64,000 bases of DNA from Laceyella tengchongensis (GCF_900182735.1 NZ_FXTU01000001.1:558001-622000); one strand, 5' to 3'; positions 1 through 8,852 are shown, counted from the stretch's first letter. The notes: generated by a model not told the origin, from the letters alone. Numbers and translations are program-made.

Positions 1-1
1 C

Positions 2-391
2 GATGATTTGGCCCCTGTTTTGGCGGAAAAGTGGCCTTTGCCAAAGACAGGCCAGACCGCTTTGCTTACTTTCCTGAAGGTGGATAAACTGCTGTATTCG
101 GTCTTGGCGTTTTTTGTCTTGATGATCGGCATCCGGCTTGTACTGTCCTTGGTGGTCACCTTGATCAATCAAGTGACTAAACTGCCTGTGGTGTCCACCT
201 TGAACCGTTCCGGAGGCGTGCTGTTTGCGGTGGCCAAACTCACAGTGATAACTGTGGTCATCGTGCACATGCTGACGGTCTTGCCATGGGCGACCGGCCA
301 AACGGCGATGAAAGAATCGGTTGTTGCGCAGGCTTGTATCCAAATGACCCCGACGTTAGCTGAAGAGCTGACGAGTTGGTTGAAACGGTAA
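2..391 (+). CDS. cvpA: CvpA family membrane protein, C-terminal part
   Basis: The reading frame is open from the first bases of the window, so the start lies upstream and only about the last 129 residues are present. The visible part has two strongly hydrophobic segments (around LYSVLAFFVLMIGIRLVL and LFAVAKLTVITVVIVHML) and ends in a short charged tail, as in CvpA/YshB proteins. In Bacillus, cvpA (yshB) lies directly before polX and mutS2, and both are found here further downstream, which supports the call. Its exact function is not settled; the family is named after colicin V production. Length and start cannot be judged. Confidence 0.75.
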   Translation, partial: DDLAPVLAEKWPLPKTGQTALLTFLKVDKLLYSVLAFFVLMIGIRLVLSLVVTLINQVTKLPVVSTLNRSGGVLFAVAKLTVITVVIVHMLTVLPWATGQTAMKESVVAQACIQMTPTLAEELTSWLKR

Positions 392-393
392 AA

Positions 394-430
394 GCAAACA
401 CCTTGCCACAAAGGCAAGGTGTTTGCTTTG
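394..430. terminator. Bidirectional intrinsic terminator
   Basis: A perfect 14-bp inverted repeat (394-407 with 413-426) around a 5-nt loop lies between the convergent cvpA and MATE genes. A short T-rich stretch follows on the plus strand. Confidence 0.75.
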
Positions 431-449
431 TGTGCATTACATGGACCGA

Positions 450-1835
450 TTAATGAATCAGACTGGTGATGCTCTTTTGTTTCCAAGACCAACGATAGTA
501 GGCGTATTGCAAGCCTAAATTGACGATGAATGCGGCGGGGTAGCCGATCCAGATCCCAATGATGCCAAGACTGGTGAAATTGGACAGGAAATAAGCAACA
601 GGCACTTCTACAAGCCAGATAGAAGCAACACTAAACACGGTCGGCCAAAAGACGGTGCCACTGGCGCGCATGGTGGCGCTGATAATCATGGCCTGGCCGA
701 AGATCAAATAACTCCACAGCGTGATCATAAGCAGATCATGGGCGATGGTTAGCGTTGGTTGATTGGTCAGGAATAAGGATAAAATTTCTTTTGAGAGCAG
801 ATAGACCAAGGTGATTAATACGCCGCCCATCACGACGTTGAGCAACGCGCCGGCCCGAATGACTTGTTTCAGGCGATCCAATTGCTTAGAGCCAATCGAT
901 TGGGCTGCGAAGATCGAGACGGCAATCCCCAAACTGATGGCCGGCATGGATACATAACTCACTACTTGATTGACTGCGCCATAGGCGGCGGTGGCGTTGG
1001 AGCCGAACTTGTTCACAAAGGAGATGACGGCGATTTCAGACAGTGAGATGAGGATCATTTGGATACTGGACGGAATCCCGAGGCGAAGGAGCAATTTCAA
1101 TAAATCCCAATCCATCCGCAAGTGTTTGCGTACAGAGGCATCAAATTGCAACGGATGTTTGGTTTTGCTAAGGTAGATTAGCGTAATGATAAACGTCAGT
1201 ACGGTGGATATCACAGACGCGTAAGCGGAGCCGTAGATGCCCAGACGGGGCAAACCCAACCATCCGAAGATGAGAAACGGCATCAGAGCCACATTCAGCA
1301 CCGTGCTGACAATCAGAGAGTAAAATGGCGTTTTGGAGTCCCCGATCCCCCGAATAAACGTGGTGTAGGAGATATATAAAAACATCACCGGCAAAGACCA
1401 AAAGAGGATGCGCGCATAATGCACGCTAACGGTGATGATGTTCTCGGGTGTGCCGATGAAGCGCATGATCTCCCAAGTAAACAAGCTGCCGACTACGGAT
1501 GACACCACGCCGAGAATAAAAGTAAAGGTGAGCGTAGTGCCGACGATGGCTTTTAAGCGCTCTTCGTTTTTCGCACCATGTGCCTGACCGATCAGAATGG
1601 AACTGCCTGAACCGATTCCAATGGTGAATGAGACAAGTAGAAAAAATAGTGGGAAGAAGGACGAGATGGCGGCTAACGCTTCCACACCGAGCCAACGACC
1701 TACAATCAAGCTGTTTACTAACTGGCTGATTGATTGCAGTGCATTGCTGAGGATCAACGGGATCAGAAAGATGAACATTGCGCGCCAGACAGGGGTGTCT
1801 GGTTGTTTGTGGTTTATTCCTTGCACTGATTCCAC
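450..1835 (-). CDS. MATE family efflux transporter
   Basis: A 461-residue polytopic membrane protein with about twelve hydrophobic segments and two homologous halves, the usual MATE length. MATE proteins export drugs, metabolites or toxic compounds in exchange for Na+ or H+. Typical family stretches are visible, such as the N-terminal ALQSISQLVNSLIVGRWLG and the GIGSGSSILIGQAHGAK region. The start is a GTG preceded by AAGGATG on the minus strand. The gene lies between cvpA and the ADP-ribosylglycohydrolase gene and interrupts the Bacillus cvpA-polX order. The substrate cannot be inferred. Confidence 0.9.
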   Translation of the reverse strand: MESVQGINHKQPDTPVWRAMFIFLIPLILSNALQSISQLVNSLIVGRWLGVEALAAISSFFPLFFLLVSFTIGIGSGSSILIGQAHGAKNEERLKAIVGTTLTFTFILGVVSSVVGSLFTWEIMRFIGTPENIITVSVHYARILFWSLPVMFLYISYTTFIRGIGDSKTPFYSLIVSTVLNVALMPFLIFGWLGLPRLGIYGSAYASVISTVLTFIITLIYLSKTKHPLQFDASVRKHLRMDWDLLKLLLRLGIPSSIQMILISLSEIAVISFVNKFGSNATAAYGAVNQVVSYVSMPAISLGIAVSIFAAQSIGSKQLDRLKQVIRAGALLNVVMGGVLITLVYLLSKEILSLFLTNQPTLTIAHDLLMITLWSYLIFGQAMIISATMRASGTVFWPTVFSVASIWLVEVPVAYFLSNFTSLGIIGIWIGYPAAFIVNLGLQYAYYRWSWKQKSITSLIH

Positions 1836-2004
1836 TTTAATACATCCTTTATCTTATTTTTACGGCCAGAGCATATTTTTCCCGATGCAAGCGTGACTGA
1901 AACGAGATGTTGTTACCAATGCTTTCTTTTTATCGATTTAGCTACCCCTTCATTGGAATGGATGAATTACCCCCCTTGTCTATTCGGGCGTGGGCGCTTT
2001 CTTA

Positions 2005-2039
2005 AAAAGTAACACCCCAGCCGTTCTCGGCTAGGGTGT
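2005..2039 (-). terminator. Intrinsic terminator of the ADP-ribosylglycohydrolase gene
   Basis: A 12-bp stem with one mismatch (2012-2023 with 2028-2039) and a TTCT loop. Read on the minus strand it is followed by a T-run. Confidence 0.75.
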
Positions 2040-2067
2040 CAAGGCCGCCAAATGAAGGAAGTCGGAT

Positions 2068-3024
2068 TCAGGCATGACGGTGCTCTAACAATTTTTTAAC
2101 TAATGGGTTTAATCGTTCTTGGCCGCGGAGTTCGGAGCGCCAATTAACAGGAATCGATTGGATGCCATCGCGCAATCCGGCCAGGCCGCCGACAATCGCT
2201 GCATTGGTGTCGGTATCCTGTCCCAAGAGAATGGCCGCCTTCACCACATCGGGATATGTTTTCTCCTTTAAGGCTAAGCGGGCAGCGTGCAGACTGGCGA
2301 CAACATAACCGCTTCCGTCACTGAATGGTTCGCTGTCGGGTCGGATTTCCCATTCCAAGGCCTGTTCATGTGACGGCAGGTCTCTATATAGATCGCGCAA
2401 CGTGCGCACGGCATCGTTGTAGGCTTCATTCCACTCTAGACCTTGTAGAAGGCGCCGTGCCCACAAGCAATACAGGGCACAACAAGCTTGATTGGTCTCA
2501 TGCCCATGCGTGACGATGGATTGTAGATGTGCATCCCGAACCAAGTCTTCATCTGTGCCATGATGCCACAGGGCGAGTGGCAATACGCGCATCAATGATC
2601 CATTGCCTTTCCCTTCAGGACGGAGATATCCGGCTCGAGTCGGGGGTACCCCGTGGTGTTGAATGGCGCGCAATGCTTCACTGGTCTGCACACCGATATC
2701 AAAGACGCGGTGATCGACTGCATATTCCCCGCGCTCAGCCCAAGCGATCAACCGCGCCGAAAAGTCGTCGAGATCCAATTGTTCGCATGTGATCAAAGAA
2801 TCGAGCAGAGCCAAGGCTTGCGCACCGTCATCTGACCAGGTGCCTGGCGGAACGGTTGGATAAGTGCGGGGATACCCGGCTGGCGGGTGGAAGTCGATCT
2901 GACTAGCCGGGGGTAGCTCGCGTGGTTGCTTAAATTCGTACGGAACTCCGAGTGCGTCCCCGATCAAGAGCCCCCACAAGCCTCCTAAGATGCGGTCTTC
3001 TATGTTGATTTGAGCTTGTGCCAT
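2068..3024 (-). CDS. ADP-ribosylglycohydrolase family protein (DraG/ARH type)
   Basis: About 318 residues. The family hydrolyses ADP-ribose from modified proteins or related substrates with two Mg2+ ions. Metal-site motifs are visible: the N-terminal GLLIGDALGVPYEF, then PGTWSDDGAQALALL, THGHETNQA in the middle, and near the C-terminus GQDTDTNAAIVGGLAG, where the GxDTDTxA motif is the family signature. The chosen start is the ATG at 3024, which has AAAGGAA about 8 nt upstream; an ATG six codons earlier is possible but has a poorer ribosome site. It is a single-gene unit with its own terminator. The target is unknown. Confidence 0.88.
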   Translation of the reverse strand: MAQAQINIEDRILGGLWGLLIGDALGVPYEFKQPRELPPASQIDFHPPAGYPRTYPTVPPGTWSDDGAQALALLDSLITCEQLDLDDFSARLIAWAERGEYAVDHRVFDIGVQTSEALRAIQHHGVPPTRAGYLRPEGKGNGSLMRVLPLALWHHGTDEDLVRDAHLQSIVTHGHETNQACCALYCLWARRLLQGLEWNEAYNDAVRTLRDLYRDLPSHEQALEWEIRPDSEPFSDGSGYVVASLHAARLALKEKTYPDVVKAAILLGQDTDTNAAIVGGLAGLRDGIQSIPVNWRSELRGQERLNPLVKKLLEHRHA

Positions 3025-3419
3025 GGCATTGTTCCTTTCCATTAGATGAATTCCCCTATATTATAAATCAAAAAGGGAACGGGCGGTCGTATGCCGAAGC
3101 AATTTGGATGAATTCAGAACGCCCATCTGAAAAGTGGCTAATCGTATTCAGCTAACAGGAGAGTTCGTGCGATTGATGTTACGGCATTTGCAGTGGATTT
3201 ACTATAAAATGGATTATGGTGGTATCATAGTTTTCAAACGTACCCAGATGAAAACAATGGAACCACGTTGCTGATTCTACGTGGGTTGCGAAAGAATAAG
3301 CGTAGAACGGAGAAAAATGGAGGAAGCATAGAGGTATTCTGATTATAGAAAAAAAGTCCATGAAGTGGAGCGATTAGTGATGATTTTGTCTAGAATAAGG
3401 AAAGGTAGGGGGGAATTCG
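3025..3419. other. Intergenic region upstream of polX
   Basis: Roughly 395 bases between divergent genes, presumably carrying promoters for both. Base composition becomes visibly AT-richer towards polX. No structured RNA or convincing small gene was seen, and short frames on either strand lack ribosome sites. Confidence 0.4.
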
Positions 3420-5144
3420 ATGAATAATAAACAGATCGTAGCAATATTAAACCAGTTGGCTGATTTGATGGAACTAAGCGGTGAGAACGCATTTAAAGTT
3501 CAAGCTTATCGTAGAGCAGCACGCACAGTAGAGAATAGTCGTACACCAATAGTTGAGATGAGTGACGAATTGGAAAAATTATCAGGAATAGGAAAAGGGA
3601 CTGCATCTGTGATTCGGGAGATTATTGAGACAGGACGTTTAGCACAACTAGATGAATTAAGACAACAGCTGCCTCCCGAACTGCCTGACTTACTCGCACT
3701 GCCGGGAATAGGTCCGAAAACCATTTATACCTTATATAAAAAATTACATATTACCAATATGGAAGAATTGAAACAAGCGGCTAAACAGGAAAAAATTCGC
3801 AGCTTGGCTGGATTTGGACCGAAAAAGGAACAAAAGATACTCGAAGCAATTGAACAATTTTCAAATCGCCCCAAACGAGCGCATCTTCATGTGGCAATGG
3901 CTGTTGCTTCTGCAATCAAAAAACGATTGGAAGGGATCGCTGAAATTGAGAAGATTGAGTTAGCAGGAAGTATACGGCGATATAAGGAAACAATCAAAGA
4001 TATTGATTTTGTTGTAGCAACAGATCATCTTGTAAAAGTGGCTGAGCAGATTGCTAACTTACCTGAAGTAATACAAATTGTTGGGCAAGGTGAAACCAAA
4101 GTAAGCATTGTTGTTGACGTAGATGGTATGGTGATGGGAGTAGACGTACGGCTAGTTACCTCAGATCAATTCGGTAGTGCTTTAAGTCATTTCACAGGAT
4201 CTAAAGAATTTAATATACTCATCAGGCAACGAGCGAAGCAATATGGCTGGAAAGTAAGTGAATACGGCATTTATGATCCTGAAACAGATCAAACAATGAC
4301 TTTTAAAGATGAGGCTGATTTTTTTGCTCAGTTGGAGTTGCCTTTTATTCCACCAGAGTTGCGTGAAGATCGTGGTGAAATAGAAAAAGCTGAACTGGGA
4401 GCATTACCTGCATTAATTCAGCTAAGTGACTATCGCGGAGATTTACATGCCCATACACTCTATAGTGATGGTTCTCATTCGATCAAAGACATGGCGTTAG
4501 CCGCAAAAGCAAAAGGATATGAGTATATTGCAATAACTGATCATTCACAGTCGCTAAAAGTAGCAAGTGGTTTGACAGTGGATGAGGTTTACGAACAATG
4601 GGCTGAAATCGATCAACTGAACCAAGAAGGTTTAGGGATCACAATTCTTAAAGGTGCTGAAGTAGATATCTTAGCAGACGGAACACTTGATTATCCAGAT
4701 GAATTGCTGAAACAAATGGATTTGGTTATTGCATCTGTACATACTCAATTTAAACAAGACGAAGAAACCATGACACGTCGAATAATCAAAGCGATGGAAA
4801 ATCCTTATGTAAATATCATTGCACATCCGACAGGACGACTGTTATTGCGGCGGGATTCATATGAAGTCAATGCGGATCAGTTATTTAAGGCTGCACAGGA
4901 AACGGGTACTATTTTGGAATTAAATGCTCATCCTCATCGTCTGGATTTAAATGACCAGTTGTTAAAGAAAGCCAAAGAAGAATATGGATTAAAATTTACC
5001 ATCAACACGGATGCACACTCGGCCGAGGGATATGATTATATTATTTATGGAATTGCTACAGCACGTCGGGGTTGGTTGGAAAAGAAAGATGTGATTAATA
5101 CATACACATTGGGCCAATTAAGAACCGTCTTAGCTAAAAATTAA
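3420..5144 (+). CDS. polX: DNA polymerase/3'-5' exonuclease PolX
   Basis: 574 residues, normal for bacterial PolX, a family-X repair polymerase fused to a PHP exonuclease. Domains in order: helix-hairpin-helix motifs at about 54-60 (LSGIGKG), 94-100 (LPGIGPK) and 131-136 (GFGPKK); the polymerase palm with LAGSIRR at 181-187 and the metal-binding DID at 194-196; a later VDVRLV; and the PHP domain from about 340 with GDLHAHTLYSDG, ITDHS, IIAHPTGR and TINTDAHS. It acts in base excision and gap repair. It keeps its Bacillus place after cvpA and before mutS2, but the coding sequence is clearly AT-richer than its left neighbours and mutS2, as in the following 15 kb. Confidence 0.95.
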   Translation: MNNKQIVAILNQLADLMELSGENAFKVQAYRRAARTVENSRTPIVEMSDELEKLSGIGKGTASVIREIIETGRLAQLDELRQQLPPELPDLLALPGIGPKTIYTLYKKLHITNMEELKQAAKQEKIRSLAGFGPKKEQKILEAIEQFSNRPKRAHLHVAMAVASAIKKRLEGIAEIEKIELAGSIRRYKETIKDIDFVVATDHLVKVAEQIANLPEVIQIVGQGETKVSIVVDVDGMVMGVDVRLVTSDQFGSALSHFTGSKEFNILIRQRAKQYGWKVSEYGIYDPETDQTMTFKDEADFFAQLELPFIPPELREDRGEIEKAELGALPALIQLSDYRGDLHAHTLYSDGSHSIKDMALAAKAKGYEYIAITDHSQSLKVASGLTVDEVYEQWAEIDQLNQEGLGITILKGAEVDILADGTLDYPDELLKQMDLVIASVHTQFKQDEETMTRRIIKAMENPYVNIIAHPTGRLLLRRDSYEVNADQLFKAAQETGTILELNAHPHRLDLNDQLLKKAKEEYGLKFTINTDAHSAEGYDYIIYGIATARRGWLEKKDVINTYTLGQLRTVLAKN

Positions 5145-5901
5145 TGTTTAATATCAGAAACCATGCCAAGTTGGTCTGTGTCAGGTCTAACCGACACCGT
5201 TCAGCTTGGCACTAACAAGAACTAACTTAAACAAGAACGAATTAAAACTAGAATAATGATTACGAGACTTTTCAGTCCCGTAGGCGCAGCAGAATTATAA
5301 TATTTACTTTCGTTCAGGGAAAAAAAGTAAATGTAAACGATGCGATAGAATTGGTTTTTCGGTTGGTTCAATGTTCGACTGACTATCGGTTAGGCGCGTT
5401 AAAAATACTGCGACATACCAGCGTAAAATATAGGCGAATATAGGGTTTGCTAGGTTGGTGCTAGTCGAAAGGGATGTCACTAGCCACCTTTTTTTCGCTT
5501 GTTTAGCGCTTTTTCGTAATGAATAATGGCAGTTTTGGAATCGTTCATTTTTTAGTAGTCACCGAGAGCAACCAGCGCGTGATGATAACGGACAATATCA
5601 TCACTTTTTTCTGCTAACTCAATGGCGGCCTGTTATTATGAAAGAGAATGTTCAAAAAGACTCCGACTAAATTGCGCCCAAACGAGGAAATTGCTTTGGT
5701 TTTAATTTTTCTTGGATCGTAAAAAACTGGAGTTTACACTTATTTTAAATATAGGATATAATAATAATGGTTGTTTGATAAACGATAAATAAATAATCCT
5801 CAGAACCTTTAAAAAAAGGTAATGAGGACTAATAAAAAATGGATCAGCTCTTATAACTCAGGAAAATAATAGGTGTTTTCTCTGAGTTTTTTTATTTTTT
5901 C
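5145..5901. other. Gene-poor region with decayed sequence and hairpins
   Basis: This 750-base stretch after polX holds no intact gene. A nested hairpin at 5165-5210 (GCCAAG pairing with CTTGGC, inner GTGTC with GACAC) may end polX transcription although no T-run follows. A decayed TPR fragment is at 5483-5632. Two more hairpins lie at about 5796-5829 (TCCTCA with TGAGGA) and 5850-5895 (ACTCAG with CTGAGT, followed on the plus strand by a T-run). They sit just past the 3' end of the minus-strand regulator gene. Confidence 0.5.
5483..5632 (-). pseudogene. Fragment of an HTH-TPR regulator gene (TPR part)
   Basis: Read on the minus strand, this stretch encodes an ALVALGDY motif, a TAA codon, then KMNDSKTAIIHYEKAL. 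The same layout occurs near the C-terminus of the HTH-TPR regulator at 38118-39443 (SLVALGDYYLETG followed by HQKAIQPYDEAL), so this is the last TPR unit of a third, largely deleted paralogue. There is no start or promoter, and nothing readable upstream. The relationship is inferred from the matching motif order only. Confidence 0.6.
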
Positions 5902-7293
5902 TTAGCCAGATGGCGGTTCACCGATAGATCTACGGATCATCTTTTCTTCACCTCCCTCCAGAGTATCAGCATAGTCATCAAAGAACTCTCGTATAAACTT
6001 ATTCGCATTGGGGTCACCTAATTTCACTAGTTGTTTACCCAAAATTAGATTAATTCGGTTCTTTAAATCTTGGAATGAATGTTGCTTACTTAATTCCCGA
6101 GCTTCATTCAAAATTTGAATGGCCTCGTCGTTTTGATGTTCCTTAAAATAAAGCTGTCCTAACATGATAAGTGCTTCACAATATCTAAATGCGTTATTGG
6201 CTTTTTTGGCGAATTTTGCTGCCCTTAGTGAATTGTCTATTGCTTTTTTGTTTTCTCTACTTTTAGAGTACAACAGGCCTAACTGGTTGTAAATATACGA
6301 TAGCAGAGATTGACTGTCAATGAGCTTTTCGAACTTTAACGCTGTTTCAAAACAAAGCTGAGCTAAGTCAAGCTTATTTTTTTGTACGTGGATTTTACCC
6401 AAAGTGGTCCAAAGTTCACATAAACGGTTGTACATTTTATCAATACGAGCGAGCTCTATGCCTTTAAGTGCGTATTGGATAGCTTGTTTGTACATTTTAG
6501 ATTTCATAAAAAGACTTGAGCGAACATCATACATATTTAGTGCGGCTTCTTTACTAAAGCATTTGCGATGATTTCTCTCTTTAGGAAAGATTATGTTTTC
6601 CATTTCATCAAGGGTTGATTGTGCACCATCAATATCATTCAGATTTTGCAAATAAATTGCTTTACTGGTTAAGATCATTTCTTGATAATATTCTCGTTCT
6701 CCATCTGGCAAAAAACACATTGATGCTCTTTGGGAACAAGCCAGTGCTTCACGATAATTATTCTGCAAATACGCTATAATCCCTAGCTCATGATAGGCAG
6801 CTGCTTGCAAGTTTGAATAAGCTAGGTCCTCAAACTGATGCTGAATATTATAAATAGTGTCATGGAAATATTTGTGCGCTTTTTTCCAGTTCTTCTTGTG
6901 CATAAATACTTTCCCTTTTAGGTAGTTGCTATAAACTATAAACGGATTGTCATCCGAAAGATCTAGCTTCCTTATCATCTCAAGTCCTTCATCAGGATCT
7001 AACAAGTCGATTAAGTTTTCAGCAATATTCAATTTGATAATTATTTCTTCACCAGTATCCTTATTTTCTTCATCATTTTCAATAATGTAAAAGTCTGATA
7101 GATCCAGAGATGAATTTAGCTTTTTAAGTACATACCTCATTTTATCCTCGCTAACACCTGGTTTCCCTGTTTCGATTAAACTCAACAGTGGTTGAGTCAT
7201 AACATCGTCAACTAGATCCTTCTGTTGTAACTTCTGCTGTTTGCGTACTCTTCTGATATACTCTCCAAAAGCAGCACGATCAATTATATTCAT
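5902..7293 (-). CDS. XRE-type HTH regulator with TPR repeats (RRNPP-like)
   Basis: About 463 residues. The N-terminal 60 or so residues form an XRE-type helix-turn-helix (FGEYIRRVRKQQKLQQKDL then a MTQPLLSLIETG recognition region). The rest consists of tetratricopeptide repeats, for example AAAYHELGIIAYLQNNYREAL and LGLLYSKSRENKKAI. This layout is that of peptide-responsive regulators such as NprR, PlcR and Rap relatives, which bind short secreted peptides through the TPR part. The start is the ATG at 7293, with GAGGTG 6 nt upstream. The gene is divergent from the small-ORF cassette beginning at 7612, so control of that cassette is likely but inferred. A similar regulator is at 38118-39443. 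Confidence 0.8.
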   Translation of the reverse strand: MNIIDRAAFGEYIRRVRKQQKLQQKDLVDDVMTQPLLSLIETGKPGVSEDKMRYVLKKLNSSLDLSDFYIIENDEENKDTGEEIIIKLNIAENLIDLLDPDEGLEMIRKLDLSDDNPFIVYSNYLKGKVFMHKKNWKKAHKYFHDTIYNIQHQFEDLAYSNLQAAAYHELGIIAYLQNNYREALACSQRASMCFLPDGEREYYQEMILTSKAIYLQNLNDIDGAQSTLDEMENIIFPKERNHRKCFSKEAALNMYDVRSSLFMKSKMYKQAIQYALKGIELARIDKMYNRLCELWTTLGKIHVQKNKLDLAQLCFETALKFEKLIDSQSLLSYIYNQLGLLYSKSRENKKAIDNSLRAAKFAKKANNAFRYCEALIMLGQLYFKEHQNDEAIQILNEARELSKQHSFQDLKNRINLILGKQLVKLGDPNANKFIREFFDDYADTLEGGEEKMIRRSIGEPPSG

Positions 7294-7331
7294 TATATTC
7301 ACCTCAAAAAAATTTTTTTTAAGGAAAAAGC

Positions 7332-7461
7332 GGAGTGAAATAGCCTGTTTTCGAATTTATTTTATTCCTTCTTCTGAATATTAAATGTATCGTGCTTTAT
7401 ATTGGAGTGAATTAGCCCTATATTCTAATATATTTCATTTCGAGAATTCGCTATATTAGAA
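7332..7461. promoter_or_regulatory. Repeats in the divergent regulator/cassette promoter region
   Basis: Two imperfect direct repeats of about 36 bases start at 7332 (GGAGTGAAATAGCC) and 7404 (GGAGTGAATTAGCC) and share a degenerate AT-rich tail. A 10-bp perfect inverted repeat (TTCTAATATA at 7423-7432, TATATTAGAA at 7452-7461) lies beside the second copy. They sit between the regulator start (7293) and the first small gene (7612), so they are candidate operators. The 72-bp repeat spacing is close to seven helical turns. Confidence 0.5.
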
Positions 7462-7611
7462 AATTTACATCCGCTTAATGCAGATTATATAATAAAGTCA
7501 AGCAAAACATCAACAATTGCTTTTATGCACTTGATATTCGTTTAATATTTGTACGGATGATATATTCAGACTAAATGTACTATTCAAATTTGATCGCAGG
7601 GAGGACTAGAA

Positions 7612-7815
7612 GTGGAACATTTCGCAAATAGTAAACCACTTGTAAAATTTCAATTCCAGCCTCTGCAAAAAATCACCTTTCATACAACTCAATCTACAAG
7701 ATTAACTTTTTCTATTGCATCAAAAGGAACTGTTCTCAAAGGTACTCAAATCGATGGTACTCAAACCATATGTATTCGCGGTACAGGCTTTCAGCTACTG
7801 GAAACGGGGGAGTGA
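7612..7815 (+). CDS. Small protein of unknown function, first gene of the cassette
   Basis: 67 residues, rich in Thr, Gln and beta-branched residues, with no signal peptide or membrane segment. A KGTVLKGTQIDGTQ stretch contains a short internal KGT/DGT repeat and suggests a beta-rich fold. The GTG start has a good ribosome site (GGGAGGA, 9 nt upstream). The next gene begins 9 nt downstream, so the two are probably co-transcribed. No family was recognised. Confidence 0.55.
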   Translation: MEHFANSKPLVKFQFQPLQKITFHTTQSTRLTFSIASKGTVLKGTQIDGTQTICIRGTGFQLLETGE

Positions 7816-7823
7816 GAGGGTTT

Positions 7824-8003
7824 ATGTCTGAATGGGTAAAAAAGACAGAAGTAGTACTCGCGATTTCCCATGTTTTAGCTAGTAAGGGATTATCTGCTCA
7901 GCAGGTACAAGAAATATGTGACGAGATCGACAGACTATTTCCAGATATTAAGCTTGAAGTAAAAAAATATCTACCGACCGCTGATCCTCGAACTTTCAAC
8001 TGA
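7824..8003 (+). CDS. Small acidic/helical protein of unknown function
   Basis: 59 residues, predicted mostly helical (AISHVLASKGLSAQQVQEI and IDRLFPDIKLEVKKYL). No signal peptide, membrane segment or metal motif is visible. The start ATG lies 9 nt after the stop of the preceding small gene, with a GAGAGGG-like ribosome site in between. It appears to be the second gene of the small-ORF operon divergent from the HTH-TPR regulator. No family recognised. Confidence 0.55.
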   Translation: MSEWVKKTEVVLAISHVLASKGLSAQQVQEICDEIDRLFPDIKLEVKKYLPTADPRTFN

Positions 8004-8028
8004 GAATCAACTAAGGGAATGAAAGACC

Positions 8029-8376
8029 ATGGAACAACTAAAACGAGCTTATTGGTTTACTTTTTGGATCAAAGATAATGGTCCATCAAAAGGCGAGTCA
8101 ATAACATTTTGCAATAATATGAGTCTCCGTAGAGCTTATTCTCTATTTTGTTCCAATCTAAGAGTATACAGAATAGGTGGCAGCGGACCAGATTCACGAC
8201 CTGCAAGAATAAAAGATGTGTATTGGACCTTAGAAGAAGGCTATTATGACCCAGAAGGTATACTTCGCTATCTTACACCAAAAGAAACTCATGAAAGACT
8301 TAGTGAAATTGGTGTCCAGCCTGATTTCCCTCCGTGGATAGGGCATGACATAAAAACATATAGCGTAAGGAGGTGA
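8029..8376 (+). CDS. Hypothetical protein of the small-ORF cassette
   Basis: 115 residues, soluble and rich in aromatic residues (AYWFTFWIKDNG near the start, VYWTLEEGYYDPEG in the middle), with no signal peptide or membrane segment. The start ATG has AAGGGAATGA upstream. The 3' end contains the strong ribosome site (AAGGAGGTGA) of the 12-codon ORF that starts 7 nt after its stop. No characterised family was recognised. Confidence 0.55.
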   Translation: MEQLKRAYWFTFWIKDNGPSKGESITFCNNMSLRRAYSLFCSNLRVYRIGGSGPDSRPARIKDVYWTLEEGYYDPEGILRYLTPKETHERLSEIGVQPDFPPWIGHDIKTYSVRR

Positions 8377-8382
8377 GGGTCC

Positions 8383-8421
8383 ATGAAACGTAATGGTTTT
8401 GGCGAACCACCCCAAGCTTAA
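8383..8421 (+). CDS. 12-codon ORF with a near-perfect ribosome site
   Basis: The encoded peptide is MKRNGFGEPPQA. It is preceded by AAGGAGGTGA, an essentially full match to the 16S anti-Shine-Dalgarno sequence, at suitable spacing. Such a site before so short a frame suggests real translation, either as a mini-peptide or as a leader. The same GGAGGTGAG string precedes the 49-codon ORF at 8703. It could also be the remaining start of a decayed gene, because the same frame reopens at 8437 after TAA and TAG. Coding status is inferred. Confidence 0.4.
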   Translation: MKRNGFGEPPQA

Positions 8422-8436
8422 TGCTTGTTGTAGGTA

Positions 8437-8664
8437 ATGAATTTGTTGTTAGTTGTCTTTGATTTTCCTTGTCTCCCAAAATTACGTATGTACAGGTATG
8501 ATGACGTAATACCTTCAAGTCGTCTGATTGTGACGATAATCTCTGTGATTGGTCACCAAAGATTAAATGAAAACACTATTCCTAACGCCTTGTCCGTTGA
8601 CCCTGGAACTTCGGGTGGGGCGTTCTACAACAACCTAGATCCTCCTTTCACAACTCAATTATGA
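8437..8664 (+). other. Doubtful 75-codon frame, possibly gene remnant
   Basis: The frame encodes a hydrophobic start (MNLLLVVFDF) and a later SVDPGTSGGAFYNN stretch that faintly recalls the GxSGG neighbourhood of trypsin-like peptidases, but there is no ribosome site and no other supporting motif. It lies in frame with the 12-codon ORF. It is listed so that the stretch between 8421 and 8703 is described; it is more likely remnant or non-coding than a working gene. Confidence 0.2.
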
Positions 8665-8702
8665 TCAAGATCCCTTGATTATGCTATAGGGGAGGTGAGA
8701 AT

Positions 8703-8852
8703 ATGAGTGCTGCGATTGCTCAACCGATTAAAAAATCGGATAACGAGAAGAAGAAGCTAAGACAACTTAAAAAGATATCAATTAAGCTGATGTCTCCTCA
8801 GAAACCAATTGTTATGTGGTATGGCGCGGGCGATGATGCTCCAGAGAGATGA
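8703..8852 (+). CDS. 49-residue peptide, candidate precursor or signalling peptide
   Basis: The ribosome site is very strong (GGGGAGGTGA, 4 nt before the ATG). The product has a lysine-rich N-terminal two thirds (QPIKKSDNEKKKLRQLKK) and a distinct C-terminal segment, KPIVMWYGAGDDAPER. That leader/core-like division, the position before a TPR gene and an HPr-kinase-like gene, and a hairpin directly after the stop resemble a ribosomally made peptide precursor with an attenuator. No lanthipeptide, lasso or sactipeptide enzymes are present, so a RiPP role is only a hypothesis. No Cys is present. Confidence 0.5.
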   Translation: MSAAIAQPIKKSDNEKKKLRQLKKISIKLMSPQKPIVMWYGAGDDAPER

